DNA of 64,000 nucleotides from DASQMT01 sp963827335 (GTDB lineage: Bacteria; Actinomycetota; Thermoleophilia; Solirubrobacterales; Solirubrobacteraceae). The notes beneath the pieces are model-generated. The model did not search any database. It was not told the DNA's origin and saw only the letters and a list, made by a program, of their open reading frames with translations. The position numbers and the translations under genes are program-made. This document shows positions 16,345 to 25,385 of this stretch, piece after piece (position 1 is the first letter of the stretch; each line of letters starts with the position of its first letter). The stretch is taken from positions 248,001-312,000 of the forward strand of contig CAWHAP010000010.1 of NCBI GenBank assembly GCA_963827335.1, read 5' to 3'.

Positions 16345-17706
16345 TTACCCGACGCGCCGATAGGCGACCGTGAGCAGCCCGCAGAGCAGCGCGGCGGCGC
16401 CCAGGTAGCCCATCTCGGCCCGCAGCAGCTCGTCGTCGACGACCGGCGCCAGCAGCCACCCGACGAAGGCCGCCGCCGCCAGCAGCCACGCGGCGGCCGC
16501 GCGCCCGGCGTGGTCGCGCGCCAGCGCCGCCTGGTTGAGCGTCCCGGCCATCAGGTGGAAGCCCATCCCGAGGGCGACGAGGGCGAGGCCCCAGCGCCCG
16601 TAGGTGGCCGAGTCGTCGAAGAGCAGGTCCATCGCCCAGGGCCCGACGGCGACGAGGCCGAGCGCCACCGCGAGCGCGAAGCCGGCGATCGCCAGCACGG
16701 TGATGCGCACGGCGCGATGGGCCTCCGCCCGCCCGGCCCGGGCCTCGAGGCCGGCCAGGTGGGGGAGGAGCGAGCCCTGCACGGCCTGGAAGAGCTGCAG
16801 CGGCGCGCGGGCGATCAGCAGCACGTTGAACACGAAGCCGGCGACGACCGCGTCGCCCGCGGTCAGGTCGGTGGTGAGGACCGCGGCGTTGAGCAGCGTC
16901 TGCTCGGCGAGCATGATCGCCAGCACCGCGACGGCGAAGCGCCCGCCGCGCGCCATGCCGAGGTCGTCGCCGGCCCGCTCGCGGGGCGGTCCGGCCGGGG
17001 GCCGGCGCGCGAACGCCAGCGGGACGACGACGAGCGAGACGAACGGCGCGGCGGCCATGCCGAGCGCCACGGCCGTCTGCCCCTCGGCGATCCCCACGGC
17101 GACGGCGAGCGCGAACAGCAGCCGCGACGACGCCTCGAGGAACACGAGCCCGCCGTAGAGCCCGAACCACTGGTGCCCGGCGAGCCAGCCGCGGGCGAAG
17201 TAGCTCGCGGCGTACGCGAGCACCGCGACCACGAGGATCCAGTAGAGCGCGGACGAGCCGTCGAAGAGGCCGTCCTCGAGCGGGCCGCGCAGGGCGAGCG
17301 CGACCGCCGCGAAGGCGACCGCGAAGCCGCCCTGGATCAGCAGCGGCGTGCGCAGCGGGTGGTCGTGCTCGAGCCCGCGCGCGCGGCGGTCGGCGATCGT
17401 GCGCGACAGCAGCTGCTCGATCGGCCGGTAGAGCACCGAGACCGTGACGAAGAGCACCGACCACAGCAGCGACAGCGCCTTGTAGTCCGCGTCGTCGAGC
17501 ACGTGCGACGCGACGGAGAAGTAGGCGAACGTGACGACGCCGGTCGTCGCGATGCCGACCGAGAGGATCCGGGCGCCGCGGCCGTAGGACTGAGGGGTTT
17601 CGCCTGCCAGTCGAGCCGCTCGTTCCTCGCGCTCGGAATCGGTTTCGCCTGCCAGTCGAGCCACTCGTTCCTCGCGCTCGACTTCGGCGACGTTACACGC
17701 GAACAA
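16345..17706 (-). CDS. Polytopic membrane protein, polysaccharide flippase-like (MATE/MOP superfamily look)
   Basis: The 453-residue protein is almost entirely hydrophobic after residue 45, with about 12-14 predicted helices and no large soluble domain, matching the Wzx/MurJ-like lipid-linked sugar flippase pattern. It follows a GT2 glycosyltransferase and a methyltransferase in the same minus-strand operon, which supports translocation of a lipid-linked glycan. TTG 17706 overlaps the methyltransferase stop by 14 nt. The first 35 residues are a near-duplicate EREERVARLAGET / EREERAARLAGET from a 45-nt-spaced DNA repeat, so a downstream start such as GTG 17664 is also possible. Confidence 0.75.
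   Translation of the reverse strand: MFACNVAEVEREERVARLAGETDSEREERAARLAGETPQSYGRGARILSVGIATTGVVTFAYFSVASHVLDDADYKALSLLWSVLFVTVSVLYRPIEQLLSRTIADRRARGLEHDHPLRTPLLIQGGFAVAFAAVALALRGPLEDGLFDGSSALYWILVVAVLAYAASYFARGWLAGHQWFGLYGGLVFLEASSRLLFALAVAVGIAEGQTAVALGMAAAPFVSLVVVPLAFARRPPAGPPRERAGDDLGMARGGRFAVAVLAIMLAEQTLLNAAVLTTDLTAGDAVVAGFVFNVLLIARAPLQLFQAVQGSLLPHLAGLEARAGRAEAHRAVRITVLAIAGFALAVALGLVAVGPWAMDLLFDDSATYGRWGLALVALGMGFHLMAGTLNQAALARDHAGRAAAAWLLAAAAFVGWLLAPVVDDELLRAEMGYLGAAALLCGLLTVAYRRVG
17596..17680 (-). repeat. Two 40-bp direct repeats (39/40 identical) at the start of the flippase gene
   Basis: The 40-bp blocks 17596-17635 and 17641-17680 differ at one base and are 45 bp apart start to start. 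The core contains CGAGCCGCTCG, an odd-length palindrome. They encode the repeated EREER(A/V)ARLAGET. The sequence looks like a dispersed repeat element that has been read into a coding start. Confidence 0.8.
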
Positions 17707-18325
17707 GCAGCATCGTCCACGGGAACGGCGAGCGCGTCTCGACGACCCTCCCGTGGCGGCCGAGCAGCTCGGCGAACGAGCGCCTGGACCAGTGGTTCAG
17801 GTGGCCCGGGGTGTTCCCCAGGTCCTTCAGGTAGGCGCCGCGGGCGACGTTGAGCCCGCGCCAGAGCGGCTCGCGCGGCACCGAGACGAGCAGGTGGCCG
17901 CCGCGGGCGCAGCGCGCCATCTCGGCGACCGTGTGCTCGGGGTCGGGCACGTGCTCGAGCACCTCGATCGCCGTGGCGAGCGCGAACTCTCCCTCCGCGA
18001 ACGGGAACGGCTCCTGTGCGCGCAGGATCCGGTACTCGAGGTTCGCGCACGTCCGCCCCTCCCAGTGCGCCTGGATCTGCGGGTCCTCGAGGTCGAAGCC
18101 GACGACCCGCGTGCGCGGCCGCGCGGTCGCCCACTGGTGCGTGAGGATCGCCTCGCCGCAGCCGACGTCGAGCACCGACGCGGGATCGACCCGCTCGAAG
18201 AGCTCGCCGAGCGTGCGCTGGAACGTGGCCATCATGCGGCGCACGACCGGGTTGGACGAGCCGTACTTGTCGTACGTGTTGCCGGTGACCGTGCCCTCGG
18301 CGTCGCGCGTGACCGTCGTGCTCAC
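17693..18325 (-). CDS. SAM-dependent methyltransferase (class I)
   Basis: The 210-residue Rossmann methyltransferase contains SVLDVGCGEAILTHQWA (SAM motif I, about residues 42-58), VVGFDLEDPQI (acidic loop), LATAIEVLEHVPDPEHT (motif of the UbiE/ubiquinone and glycan methyltransferases) and LLVSVPREPLWRG. The GTG start at 18325 overlaps the GT2 gene stop by 4 nt, and its own stop overlaps the flippase start. It probably acts on the glycan or lipid-linked intermediate made by this operon; the substrate is inferred from context. Confidence 0.85.
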   Translation of the reverse strand: MSTTVTRDAEGTVTGNTYDKYGSSNPVVRRMMATFQRTLGELFERVDPASVLDVGCGEAILTHQWATARPRTRVVGFDLEDPQIQAHWEGRTCANLEYRILRAQEPFPFAEGEFALATAIEVLEHVPDPEHTVAEMARCARGGHLLVSVPREPLWRGLNVARGAYLKDLGNTPGHLNHWSRRSFAELLGRHGRVVETRSPFPWTMLLVRV

Positions 18326-19377
18326 AGCTTCACCGCCTCGCGCTCCTCGGTGGCGCCGTGGCCGCCGGCGTGCGCCCCGGTGGTCGGCTCCTGCCCGGCC
18401 TTGGTCGCGCCCGGCTCGTAGTGCGACGGCGCGACGCCGAGCTCGAGCTCGACACGGCGCACCCGTTCGAAGATGCGCTGCAGCGTGATCCGCTGGCCGC
18501 TGATCAGGTCGCCCAGCACGCCGAGCGCGGCGAGCAGCATCGCGGCGTTGAAGAGCACGGCGCCGAGGATCAGCGACTGGACGTGGCCGGCGCCCTCGCC
18601 GTCGATGTAGAACCACACGAAGCGCGCCCACACGGCGAACGCCGCGAGCCCGAGCAGCGCGGCCGCGGTCATGAACACCTTGAGCGGCTCGTACTGCGCG
18701 TAGATGCGGAAGATCGAGACCCCGTTGCGGCGGATGTAGGTCCACATCGACGGGAACAGCCGGGACTCGCGCAGCTTCGGGTTCGTCCGGACCGGCACCG
18801 AGTCGAGGGCGACGGTCATCTTGCCCGCCTGGATGATCGTCTCCAGCGTGTAGGTGAACTTGGAGACCACCTGCAGGGCGAGCGCCGCCTCGCGGTTGTA
18901 GGCGCGGAATCCCGACGTGGTGTCCGGCACGCCGGTCGCCGAGGCCTGGCGCACGACCCAGGAGCCGAGCCGCTGCAGCGCCTTCTTGGCGGGCGAGAAG
19001 TGCTCGATGGTCGACACCTGGCGGTCGCCGACGACCATGTCGGCGTTGCCCGCGACGATCGGCGCGACCAGCTTCGGGATGTCGCGCCCGTCGTACTGGT
19101 TGTCGGCGTCGGTGTTGACGATCACGTCGGCGCCGAGCTTGAGGGCGGCGTCGAGGCCCGCCTGGAAGCCGTTGGCCAGGCCCTTGTTGTTGGTCAGGCG
19201 CACGATGTGGTCGACGCCGTTGGCACGCGCCACCTCGATGGTCCGGTCGGTCGAGCCGTCGTCGATGACGAGCCACTCGACCGCGTCGAAGCCGGGCACC
19301 TCGCGGGGGAGGTCGCGCAGCGTGACGGGGAGCGCCTCCTCCTCGTTCAGGCAGGGGATCTGGATGATGAGCTTCAT
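18322..19377 (-). CDS. GT2-family glycosyltransferase with C-terminal membrane helices (DPM synthase-like)
   Basis: The 351-residue protein starts at ATG 19377 with MKLIIQIPCLNEEEAL, the classic GT-A opening. It has VIDDGSTDRTIEVA (about residues 35-48), nucleotide-sugar binding VNTDADNQYDG (DxD, about 90-100), GDRQVSTIEHFS, and SGFRAYNREAAL. Two hydrophobic segments at about 240-300 anchor it, as in polyprenyl-phosphate mannosyl- or glucosyltransferases. The first gene of a three-gene minus operon, it diverges from a GT-C-like gene with overlapping -10 boxes. It may load polyprenyl-phosphate with sugar for the membrane proteins across the divergent promoter. Confidence 0.9.
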   Translation of the reverse strand: MKLIIQIPCLNEEEALPVTLRDLPREVPGFDAVEWLVIDDGSTDRTIEVARANGVDHIVRLTNNKGLANGFQAGLDAALKLGADVIVNTDADNQYDGRDIPKLVAPIVAGNADMVVGDRQVSTIEHFSPAKKALQRLGSWVVRQASATGVPDTTSGFRAYNREAALALQVVSKFTYTLETIIQAGKMTVALDSVPVRTNPKLRESRLFPSMWTYIRRNGVSIFRIYAQYEPLKVFMTAAALLGLAAFAVWARFVWFYIDGEGAGHVQSLILGAVLFNAAMLLAALGVLGDLISGQRITLQRIFERVRRVELELGVAPSHYEPGATKAGQEPTTGAHAGGHGATEEREAVKL

Positions 19378-19393
19378 GGCGCCGAGGGGGTCA

Positions 19394-19403
19394 AAGCTAC
19401 CAT
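19394..19403. promoter_or_regulatory. Overlapping divergent -10 boxes between the GT2 and GT-C genes
   Basis: On minus, TAGCTT (19399-19394) lies 16 nt before the GT2 ATG. On plus, TACCAT (19398-19403) lies 7 nt before GTG 19411. The two hexamers share the TA at 19398-19399. Confidence 0.45.
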
Positions 19404-19410
19404 CGGCGCC

Positions 19411-21105
19411 GTGAGGAGCCGACTGCGCGACGAGGGCCCGGCGCTCGCCGTGCTCGGCCTGATGATGGTCGTGGGGCTCGTCCTGCGGGTGCTCCACAAC
19501 GATCACGGCCTGCCCTACGTGTACTACGTGGACGAGGGGTCGCACTTCACCAAGCGGGCCGTCGAGGTCTTCCGCGACCCGAACCCCGGGTACTTCCAGA
19601 ACCCCTCCGCCTACACGTACCTGCTCCACGTCGTCTACCGCGTCGTGTCGCTCCCGGCGGGCGGCGGGGAGACGATCATCGAGGGCTACCGGCTCGGCCG
19701 CGAATGGGTGTTCGAGATCTCGCGCGCGCTGGCCGCCGTGCTGTGCATGGTCGGCGTCGGCGCGGTCTACGCCGCCGGCCGGAGCCTGTGGGACCGCCGC
19801 ACCGGCCTCGTCGCGGCCGCCGTGCTCTGCTTCGCCTTCCTCCCGGTGGCGTTCTCCCGCCTCGCGGTGACCGACGTCGGGACGCTCGCGCCGGTCGCGG
19901 TCGTGCTGCTGCTCTCCGTCCGCATGCGCGAGGGGGCCGGGTGGCGCACGTGCCTGTGGGCGGGCGTGGCCGCGGGCCTGGCCATCGGGTTCAAGTACAC
20001 CGCCGGGCTCGTGCTGCTCGCGCCCGGGCTGGCGCTCGCCCTACCGCTGCTCGCGCGCCGCGACGGGGCGGCGCTGCGCGGCGCCGCGACCGGCCTGCTC
20101 GCGCTGCTCGCCGGCACCTTCGCCGCGTTCTTCGTCACCAACCCGTACTTCTTCCTCGACCTCGACACCGCGCTGCACCAGCTGCGCGGGCAGGCCGAGC
20201 TCGCGGGCAACCAGGACAAGTTCGGCCAGGAGAACGACGTCGGCCCGCTCTACTACCTCGACAGCCTGCTGTGGGGCCTCGGCTACGTCGCCGCGCTCGC
20301 GGCTGCCGGCGGGGCGGTCGCGATGGCGCGGCGCGACCGCGTGCGCCTCGCGATCCTGCTGATCTTCCCCGTCGCGCTGTTCCTCTACCTGAGCGTGCAG
20401 TCGCGCTTCTTCGGCCGCTGGCTGCTGCCGGTCTACCCGGCGCTGGCGCTGCTCGCCGGGCACGGGTTCGTCGCCGCGCTCGACGCGCTCCGGGCGCGCG
20501 CGCCGCGCCTGCAGTGGCCGGCGCTGGGCACGGGGCTCGTGCTGCTGCTGTGGCAGCCGCTCGCCGCCGACGCGCGCTCGATGGCCGTGCTCGGCCGCGC
20601 GGACACGCGCGCGATCGCGCGCCAGTGGCTCGCCGAGCACCACCGGCGCGACCTGCGGGCCATCGTCGAGCCCGCGGTGCCCGAGCGCTGGTACTGGCCG
20701 GTCCGCGACGGGCGCCCCCAGCGGCTGCCGCGCGCGCAGTTCGTCAACGAGTTCATCCGCGACATCCGCGAGGAGCACGTGGAGTACGGCCGCACCCTGC
20801 GCCCGGGCGTGCTCGACCGCTACCGCGCCGAGGGCTACTGCACGATCGTCACCTTCGACCTCATCCGCGGGCGCGCGCTCGCCGCGGGCGACCGCCGGGC
20901 GCTCGCCTACTACGACGCGCTGCGCGCGCAGTCCGACGTGACCTTCCGCGTGAGCCCGTACCGCGCCGACCACGACGCGCCGCCGTTCAGCTTCGACCTC
21001 AGCTACAACTACTACTCGCCGGCCTACGAGCGGCCCGGGCCCGAGGTGGAGGTCCACCGCCTGCGCGACTGCACGCAGGGCTACGGGCCGCGGGAGGGGG
21101 CGTGA
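19411..21105 (+). CDS. Polytopic glycosyltransferase-like protein (GT39/GT-C type), copy 1
   Basis: The 564-residue protein has about 10-12 membrane helices in the first 400 residues. After helix 1 comes YVYYVDEGSHFTKRAVEVF, an Asp-Glu loop in the position of the catalytic acidic residue of PMT/ArnT-like GT-C enzymes, which take sugars from polyprenyl-phosphate. The central QSRFFGRWLLPVYPALALLA is shared with copy 2. The extracytoplasmic C-terminal domain ends in AYERPGPEVEVHRLRDC. The start is GTG 19411, supported by a TACCAT box. It overlaps the next gene by 4 nt. Confidence 0.85.
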   Translation: MRSRLRDEGPALAVLGLMMVVGLVLRVLHNDHGLPYVYYVDEGSHFTKRAVEVFRDPNPGYFQNPSAYTYLLHVVYRVVSLPAGGGETIIEGYRLGREWVFEISRALAAVLCMVGVGAVYAAGRSLWDRRTGLVAAAVLCFAFLPVAFSRLAVTDVGTLAPVAVVLLLSVRMREGAGWRTCLWAGVAAGLAIGFKYTAGLVLLAPGLALALPLLARRDGAALRGAATGLLALLAGTFAAFFVTNPYFFLDLDTALHQLRGQAELAGNQDKFGQENDVGPLYYLDSLLWGLGYVAALAAAGGAVAMARRDRVRLAILLIFPVALFLYLSVQSRFFGRWLLPVYPALALLAGHGFVAALDALRARAPRLQWPALGTGLVLLLWQPLAADARSMAVLGRADTRAIARQWLAEHHRRDLRAIVEPAVPERWYWPVRDGRPQRLPRAQFVNEFIRDIREEHVEYGRTLRPGVLDRYRAEGYCTIVTFDLIRGRALAAGDRRALAYYDALRAQSDVTFRVSPYRADHDAPPFSFDLSYNYYSPAYERPGPEVEVHRLRDCTQGYGPREGA

Positions 21106-22715
21106 GCGGGCGCAGGACGGCGGGGCTGCTGGGCGCGATCCTGCTCGGCGCGCTCGCGCTGCGGCTCTGGCACATCGGGCATGGGCTGCCCTACGCCTAC
21201 AACGCCGACGAGGCCGAGCACTTCGTCCCCAAGGCGATCGAGATGTTCCGCGGCGGGCTGGACCCCGGCTACTACGAGAACCCGTCGGCGCTCACCTATC
21301 TCTTCTACGCGCTGTTCAAGCTGCGCTTCACCGCCGGCTTCCCGTTCGGGGGCGGGCGCGGCCTGGTGCGCGAGTTCGCCGCCGACCCCGAGGCCGCGTT
21401 CCTCGCCGCGCGCGTGCTCGTCGCGCTGATCGGGACGCTCGTCTGCGGGCTCGCCTACTGGGCGGGCACGCGCTACTACGAGCGCCGCGTCGGGCTCGTC
21501 GCCGCGGCGCTGATGGCGGTCGCGTTCCTGCCGGTCTTCTACTCCAAGCACGCGCTCAACGACGTCGTGACGCTGGCCCCGATCACGGTCGCGCTCGTCG
21601 CCTGCCTGCTCGTGTACGAGCGCGGCTGGTGGCTCGACTGGGCGCTCGCCGGCGCGGCCATCGGGGTCGCCACGGCCACGAAGTACACGGCGGGCGCGGT
21701 GCTGCTCGCGCTGCTGATCGCCGCAGGGCTGCGCGTCCAGCGCGACCGGGCGCAGCTCAGGCCGGCGGTCGTGGGGCTCGTGCTCGCGGGCGCGGTCTGC
21801 CTGGCCTGCTTCGCGGTGCTGAACCCGTACGCGCTCCTCAACCCGTCCGAGGCGCGCGGGCAGATCAGCGGCCAGTCCGCGCAGGCCGACACCGCCAAGC
21901 TCGGCCAGGACGACACCTACGGCTGGCTGTACTACCTCGGCACGCTGACCTGGGGGCTCGGCTGGCTGCCGCTGCTCGCCGCGGTCGCCGGCGGGGTGCT
22001 CGCGCTGCGGCGCGACTGGCGCAAGGCGCTGCTGCTCGTCGCCTTCCCGGTCGCCTTCTACCTCTACATGGGCGCGCAGGGGCGCTTCTTCGGGCGCTGG
22101 CTGCTGCCGGTCTACCCGGCGCTGTGCGTGCTCGCGGCCTACGCCGCGGTGGTCGCCGCCGACGCGCTGCGGCGGCACCGCGGGGCGGCGCTGGCCGGGA
22201 TCACGGTGCTGCTGTGCGTGCAGGGCGTGCTGGCGAGCGTGCACGTCGACCGCGTGCTGGGCCGCGAGGACACGCGTGCGGAGGCGCTCGGGTGGATCGA
22301 GGAGCACGTGCCCGCGAACGCCCGGATCGTGGTCGAGCCGTTCGTGCCCGCCTCGTGGCGCGACGCGCTCGAGCGGCCGGTGTTCCCCGTCGAGCGGCCC
22401 TTCCAGGCCTACGAGAAGCGGCTGCGCACGCGCCGCATCGCCCGCTACCGCGACCAGGGCTACTGCTGGGTCGTGGTCGGCAGCCACCAGAAGGACCGCG
22501 GCCTGAAGGCCGGCCTGGAGACGTCGCGCCGGTACTACGCCGCGCTCGCCGCCGCGAGCGAGGAGACGGTCACGTTCTCGCCCTTCGCCGAGGGCGCCGA
22601 GCCCGTGCGCTTCTCCTACGACGCGTCGTTCAACTACCGCCCGCGGGCCTACGAGCGCCCCGGGCCCGTGGTCGAGATCCACCGCCTGCGCGACTGCACC
22701 CCATGGATAGGCTGA
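21102..22715 (+). CDS. Polytopic glycosyltransferase-like protein (GT39/GT-C type), copy 2
   Basis: The 537-residue paralogue of the gene upstream: the same helix-1 loop (AYNADEAEHFVPKAIEMF), the same GRFFGRWLLPVYPALCVLAA block and the same C-terminal AYERPGPVVEIHRLRDC. About 10-12 helices. The tandem arrangement indicates duplication within the locus, and the two enzymes may add successive sugars. GTG 21102 overlaps the previous stop. Confidence 0.85.
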   Translation: MSGRRTAGLLGAILLGALALRLWHIGHGLPYAYNADEAEHFVPKAIEMFRGGLDPGYYENPSALTYLFYALFKLRFTAGFPFGGGRGLVREFAADPEAAFLAARVLVALIGTLVCGLAYWAGTRYYERRVGLVAAALMAVAFLPVFYSKHALNDVVTLAPITVALVACLLVYERGWWLDWALAGAAIGVATATKYTAGAVLLALLIAAGLRVQRDRAQLRPAVVGLVLAGAVCLACFAVLNPYALLNPSEARGQISGQSAQADTAKLGQDDTYGWLYYLGTLTWGLGWLPLLAAVAGGVLALRRDWRKALLLVAFPVAFYLYMGAQGRFFGRWLLPVYPALCVLAAYAAVVAADALRRHRGAALAGITVLLCVQGVLASVHVDRVLGREDTRAEALGWIEEHVPANARIVVEPFVPASWRDALERPVFPVERPFQAYEKRLRTRRIARYRDQGYCWVVVGSHQKDRGLKAGLETSRRYYAALAAASEETVTFSPFAEGAEPVRFSYDASFNYRPRAYERPGPVVEIHRLRDCTPWIG

Positions 22716-22726
22716 TCGGCCCGCGC

Positions 22727-24235
22727 ATGTCCGTGACCGACCCCCGCATGCCGCGGACCGAGCCCGCAGATCCCCCGCCGCCCGCGACCGGCGAGCGGCC
22801 GTCGCCGCGCCTGGGCCACGCTCTGCTCGCCGCCGGCGTCCTCGCGGTGCTCGCGGTCTTCCTCGTCTGGCAGACCTATCCCAACTACGACACGTACTAC
22901 ACGCTCGTCTGGGGCAAGGAGCTGGGCGACTGGCGGCTGCCCGACTACGACGTGTTCCGCACGCCGACGCCGCACCCGCTCTCGACGCTCGTGGCGTGGG
23001 CGCTGGCGCCCTTCGGGACGGCGAGCGACCGGATCCTCGTGCTGGCGTCGCTGTTCGGCCTGCTCGCGTTCTACGCCGTCGTCTACCTGTTCACGCAGCG
23101 CCTGCTCGGCCGGCTGATCGCGCTCATCGCGCTCGCCGTGATGGTGACGCGCACGGACATGCAGCTGCTGGCCCTGCGCGCGATGTTCGACCTGCCGTTC
23201 TACCTCATGGTGTTCGGCGCGGCGCTGCTCGAGCTGCGCCGGCCGCGCTGCGGCTGGCCCGTGCTCGCCCTGCTCGCGCTCGCCGGGCTGCTGCGGCCGG
23301 AGGCGTGGCTCCTGGCCGGCGTCTACTGGCTGTACCTCGCGCCGGGCACGCCGCGCCCGCAGCTCGTCCGCTTCGCGCTGCTCGTGGCCGCGGCGCCGGT
23401 GATCTGGATGGCGAGCGACCTGATCGTGACCGGGGAGCCGCTCTACTCGCTCACCTCGACGCGCGAGGTCTCCGGCCAGTTCGGGCGCAACCGCGGGCTG
23501 TTCGAGGCGATCACGCTGATCCCGCAGTACTCGGGCGGCAACGACCGCATCGTCACCGTGGGGATCGGCGGGCTCGGGCTGCTGCTCGGCGTCCACATCC
23601 TGCGCCGGCGTGCCGCGCTCCCGCTCGCGCTCGGCGCGCTCGGGCTGCTCACGTTCCTGATCATCGCGGCCGCCGGCCTCTCGGTGATCCCGCGCTACCT
23701 GACGATCCCGTCGCTGCTGCTCTCCCTGTGCGTCGCGATCGCGGTGGGCGGCTGGACGCTCGTCGACGGCCGCACGCCGCGGCGCGTGGCGATCGGGATC
23801 GCCGTCGTCTCCGTGCTCGTGCTCGCGTGGCGCGTGCCGTTCTACTACCGCGACTACGCGAAGCTCGCCGACCAGGCGAGCTTCATCGAGGCGCAGCACG
23901 AGGGCCTGATCGGGATCCTCGACGCGCCCCGCGCCGTCGCCGCGCTGCAGTCGTGCCGCCCGATCACCGTCCCCACGCACTCGGCCATCCCGATCCTGCG
24001 CTACGAGACGGGGCTGCCGAAGGAGGCGGTCGAGGCCTCGATCGCCCAGCGCCGGCGCCCGCGCGCCGGCGTGCTGCTGATCGGCGCCACGTTCAACTTC
24101 GAGCCCAGCGCCGCGCGGGCGACGAACTCCAACCCGAAGTCCTCCGCCCGCAAGCCGTGGTCGAACCGGCCGCTGCCCGGATTCGAGCGGGCCGGTCGCA
24201 ACCGGACGTGGTCGGTCTACACGCGCTGCCCCTGA
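22727..24235 (+). CDS. Polytopic membrane protein, GT-C glycosyltransferase-like, copy 3 (divergent)
   Basis: The 502-residue protein has about ten helices; after the first comes QTYPNYDTYYTLVWGKEL, the acidic loop position of GT-C enzymes, with LLRPEAWLLAGVYWLYL in the middle and a soluble C-terminal tail. It lacks the FFGRWLLPVYPA block of copies 1 and 2, so it belongs to another subfamily. ATG 22727 is favoured because TAGGCT (22708-22713) lies 13 nt before it; ATG 22703, which would overlap the previous gene, is the alternative and adds eight residues. Confidence 0.75.
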   Translation: MSVTDPRMPRTEPADPPPPATGERPSPRLGHALLAAGVLAVLAVFLVWQTYPNYDTYYTLVWGKELGDWRLPDYDVFRTPTPHPLSTLVAWALAPFGTASDRILVLASLFGLLAFYAVVYLFTQRLLGRLIALIALAVMVTRTDMQLLALRAMFDLPFYLMVFGAALLELRRPRCGWPVLALLALAGLLRPEAWLLAGVYWLYLAPGTPRPQLVRFALLVAAAPVIWMASDLIVTGEPLYSLTSTREVSGQFGRNRGLFEAITLIPQYSGGNDRIVTVGIGGLGLLLGVHILRRRAALPLALGALGLLTFLIIAAAGLSVIPRYLTIPSLLLSLCVAIAVGGWTLVDGRTPRRVAIGIAVVSVLVLAWRVPFYYRDYAKLADQASFIEAQHEGLIGILDAPRAVAALQSCRPITVPTHSAIPILRYETGLPKEAVEASIAQRRRPRAGVLLIGATFNFEPSAARATNSNPKSSARKPWSNRPLPGFERAGRNRTWSVYTRCP

Positions 24236-24246
24236 CGCCGCGTCCG

Positions 24247-24252
24247 TAGACT
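24247..24252 (+). promoter_or_regulatory. -10 box (TAGACT) of the riboflavin operon
   Basis: TAGACT ends 12 nt before the ribD ATG. There are only 29 nt between the preceding stop and ribD, so no FMN riboswitch can fit here. Confidence 0.45.
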
Positions 24253-24264
24253 GGACGGGGCGCC

Positions 24265-25383
24265 ATGGCGATCTCCCTCGACACCGACCTCACCCACCTG
24301 GCGCGCGCGATCTCGCTCGCCGAGCACGGTCGCGGCCGGGTCAGCCCGAACCCGCTCGTGGGCGCGGTCGTCGTGCGCGACGGCAAGGTGCTGGGGGAGG
24401 GCTGGCACGCCGCCTACGGCGAGGCCCACGCCGAGCGCGCGGCGCTGGCCGCCTGCAGCGCCGACCCGCGCGGCGCGACGCTCTACGTCTCGCTCGAGCC
24501 GTGCTGCCACCACGGGCACACGCCGCCGTGCACCGACGCGATCCTGGAGGCGGGCATCGCGCGCGTCGTCGTCGCCTCCGACGACCCGACCGAGAAGGCG
24601 TCCGGCCGCGGGCTCGGCATCCTGCGCGACGAGGGCGTCGAGGTCGCGGTCGCCGACGGCGAGCCGGCCGTGCGCGCGCGGCTCCTCAACCAGGCCTTCC
24701 GCAAGCACGCGCGCACCGGGCGCCCGCATGTGCTCTTCAAGTCGGCGATGACGCTCGACGGCAAGGTCGCGACCCGCACCGGCGACTCCAAGTGGATCTC
24801 CGGCGAGGAGTCGCGCCTGCTCTCGCACCACTGGCGCGCCGAGCGCGACGCCGTCGTCGTGGGCATCGGGACCGCGCTGGCCGACGACCCGCAGCTGACG
24901 GCACGGATCGGCTCCGACCCGCGCCAGCCGCGGCGGGTCGTGTTCGACTCCGAGGGCCGGCTGCCGCTCGACTCCCAGCTCATGCGCGGCGCGCCCGAGC
25001 TGCCGGTCACCGTCGTCGTCGGGCGGGCGGCCTCGCGGCTGCAGACCGACGCCCTCGAGGTGGCGGGCGCCGACGTGATCGTCGCCACGGGCGAGAACGA
25101 GCCCGCGCGCGTCCGCTCGGCGCTCGACCAGCTGGGCGCGTCCGGCGTCACCTCGCTCCTGCTGGAGGGCGGCCCCAAGCTCGCGGGCGCGTTCCTGGAC
25201 GCCGGCGAGGTCGACGAGATCCGCCTGTTCCTCGCCCCCGTGGTCGTCGGCGGCTCCAACGCGCGCGACCCGCTCGAGGGGGAGGGCGTGGAGAAGATCG
25301 CCGAGGCCACGCGCGCGCTCGCGCTCGACGTGGAGCGGATCGCCGAGGACGTCCTGATCTCCGCCCGGCTGCGAGAGTGGTAG
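24265..25383 (+). CDS. ribD: Bifunctional riboflavin biosynthesis deaminase/reductase RibD
   Basis: Catalyses steps 2 and 3 of riboflavin synthesis. The deaminase domain (residues about 5-150) has GEAHAERAAL (zinc His and catalytic Glu, about residues 53-62) and EPCCHHGHTPPCTDAI (two zinc Cys). The reductase domain (about 155-372) has FKSAMTLDGKVATRTGDSKW and SLLLEGGPKLAGAFL. The length of 372 residues is normal. First gene of ribD-ribE-ribBA-ribH with spacings of 2, -4 and -4 nt. Confidence 0.96.
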   Translation: MAISLDTDLTHLARAISLAEHGRGRVSPNPLVGAVVVRDGKVLGEGWHAAYGEAHAERAALAACSADPRGATLYVSLEPCCHHGHTPPCTDAILEAGIARVVVASDDPTEKASGRGLGILRDEGVEVAVADGEPAVRARLLNQAFRKHARTGRPHVLFKSAMTLDGKVATRTGDSKWISGEESRLLSHHWRAERDAVVVGIGTALADDPQLTARIGSDPRQPRRVVFDSEGRLPLDSQLMRGAPELPVTVVVGRAASRLQTDALEVAGADVIVATGENEPARVRSALDQLGASGVTSLLLEGGPKLAGAFLDAGEVDEIRLFLAPVVVGGSNARDPLEGEGVEKIAEATRALALDVERIAEDVLISARLREW

Positions 25384-25385
25384 CC

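Noticed and set aside
24236..24264. FMN riboswitch before ribD
   Set aside because: Only 29 nt separate the previous stop from ribD, and no RFN-like conserved segments are seen.
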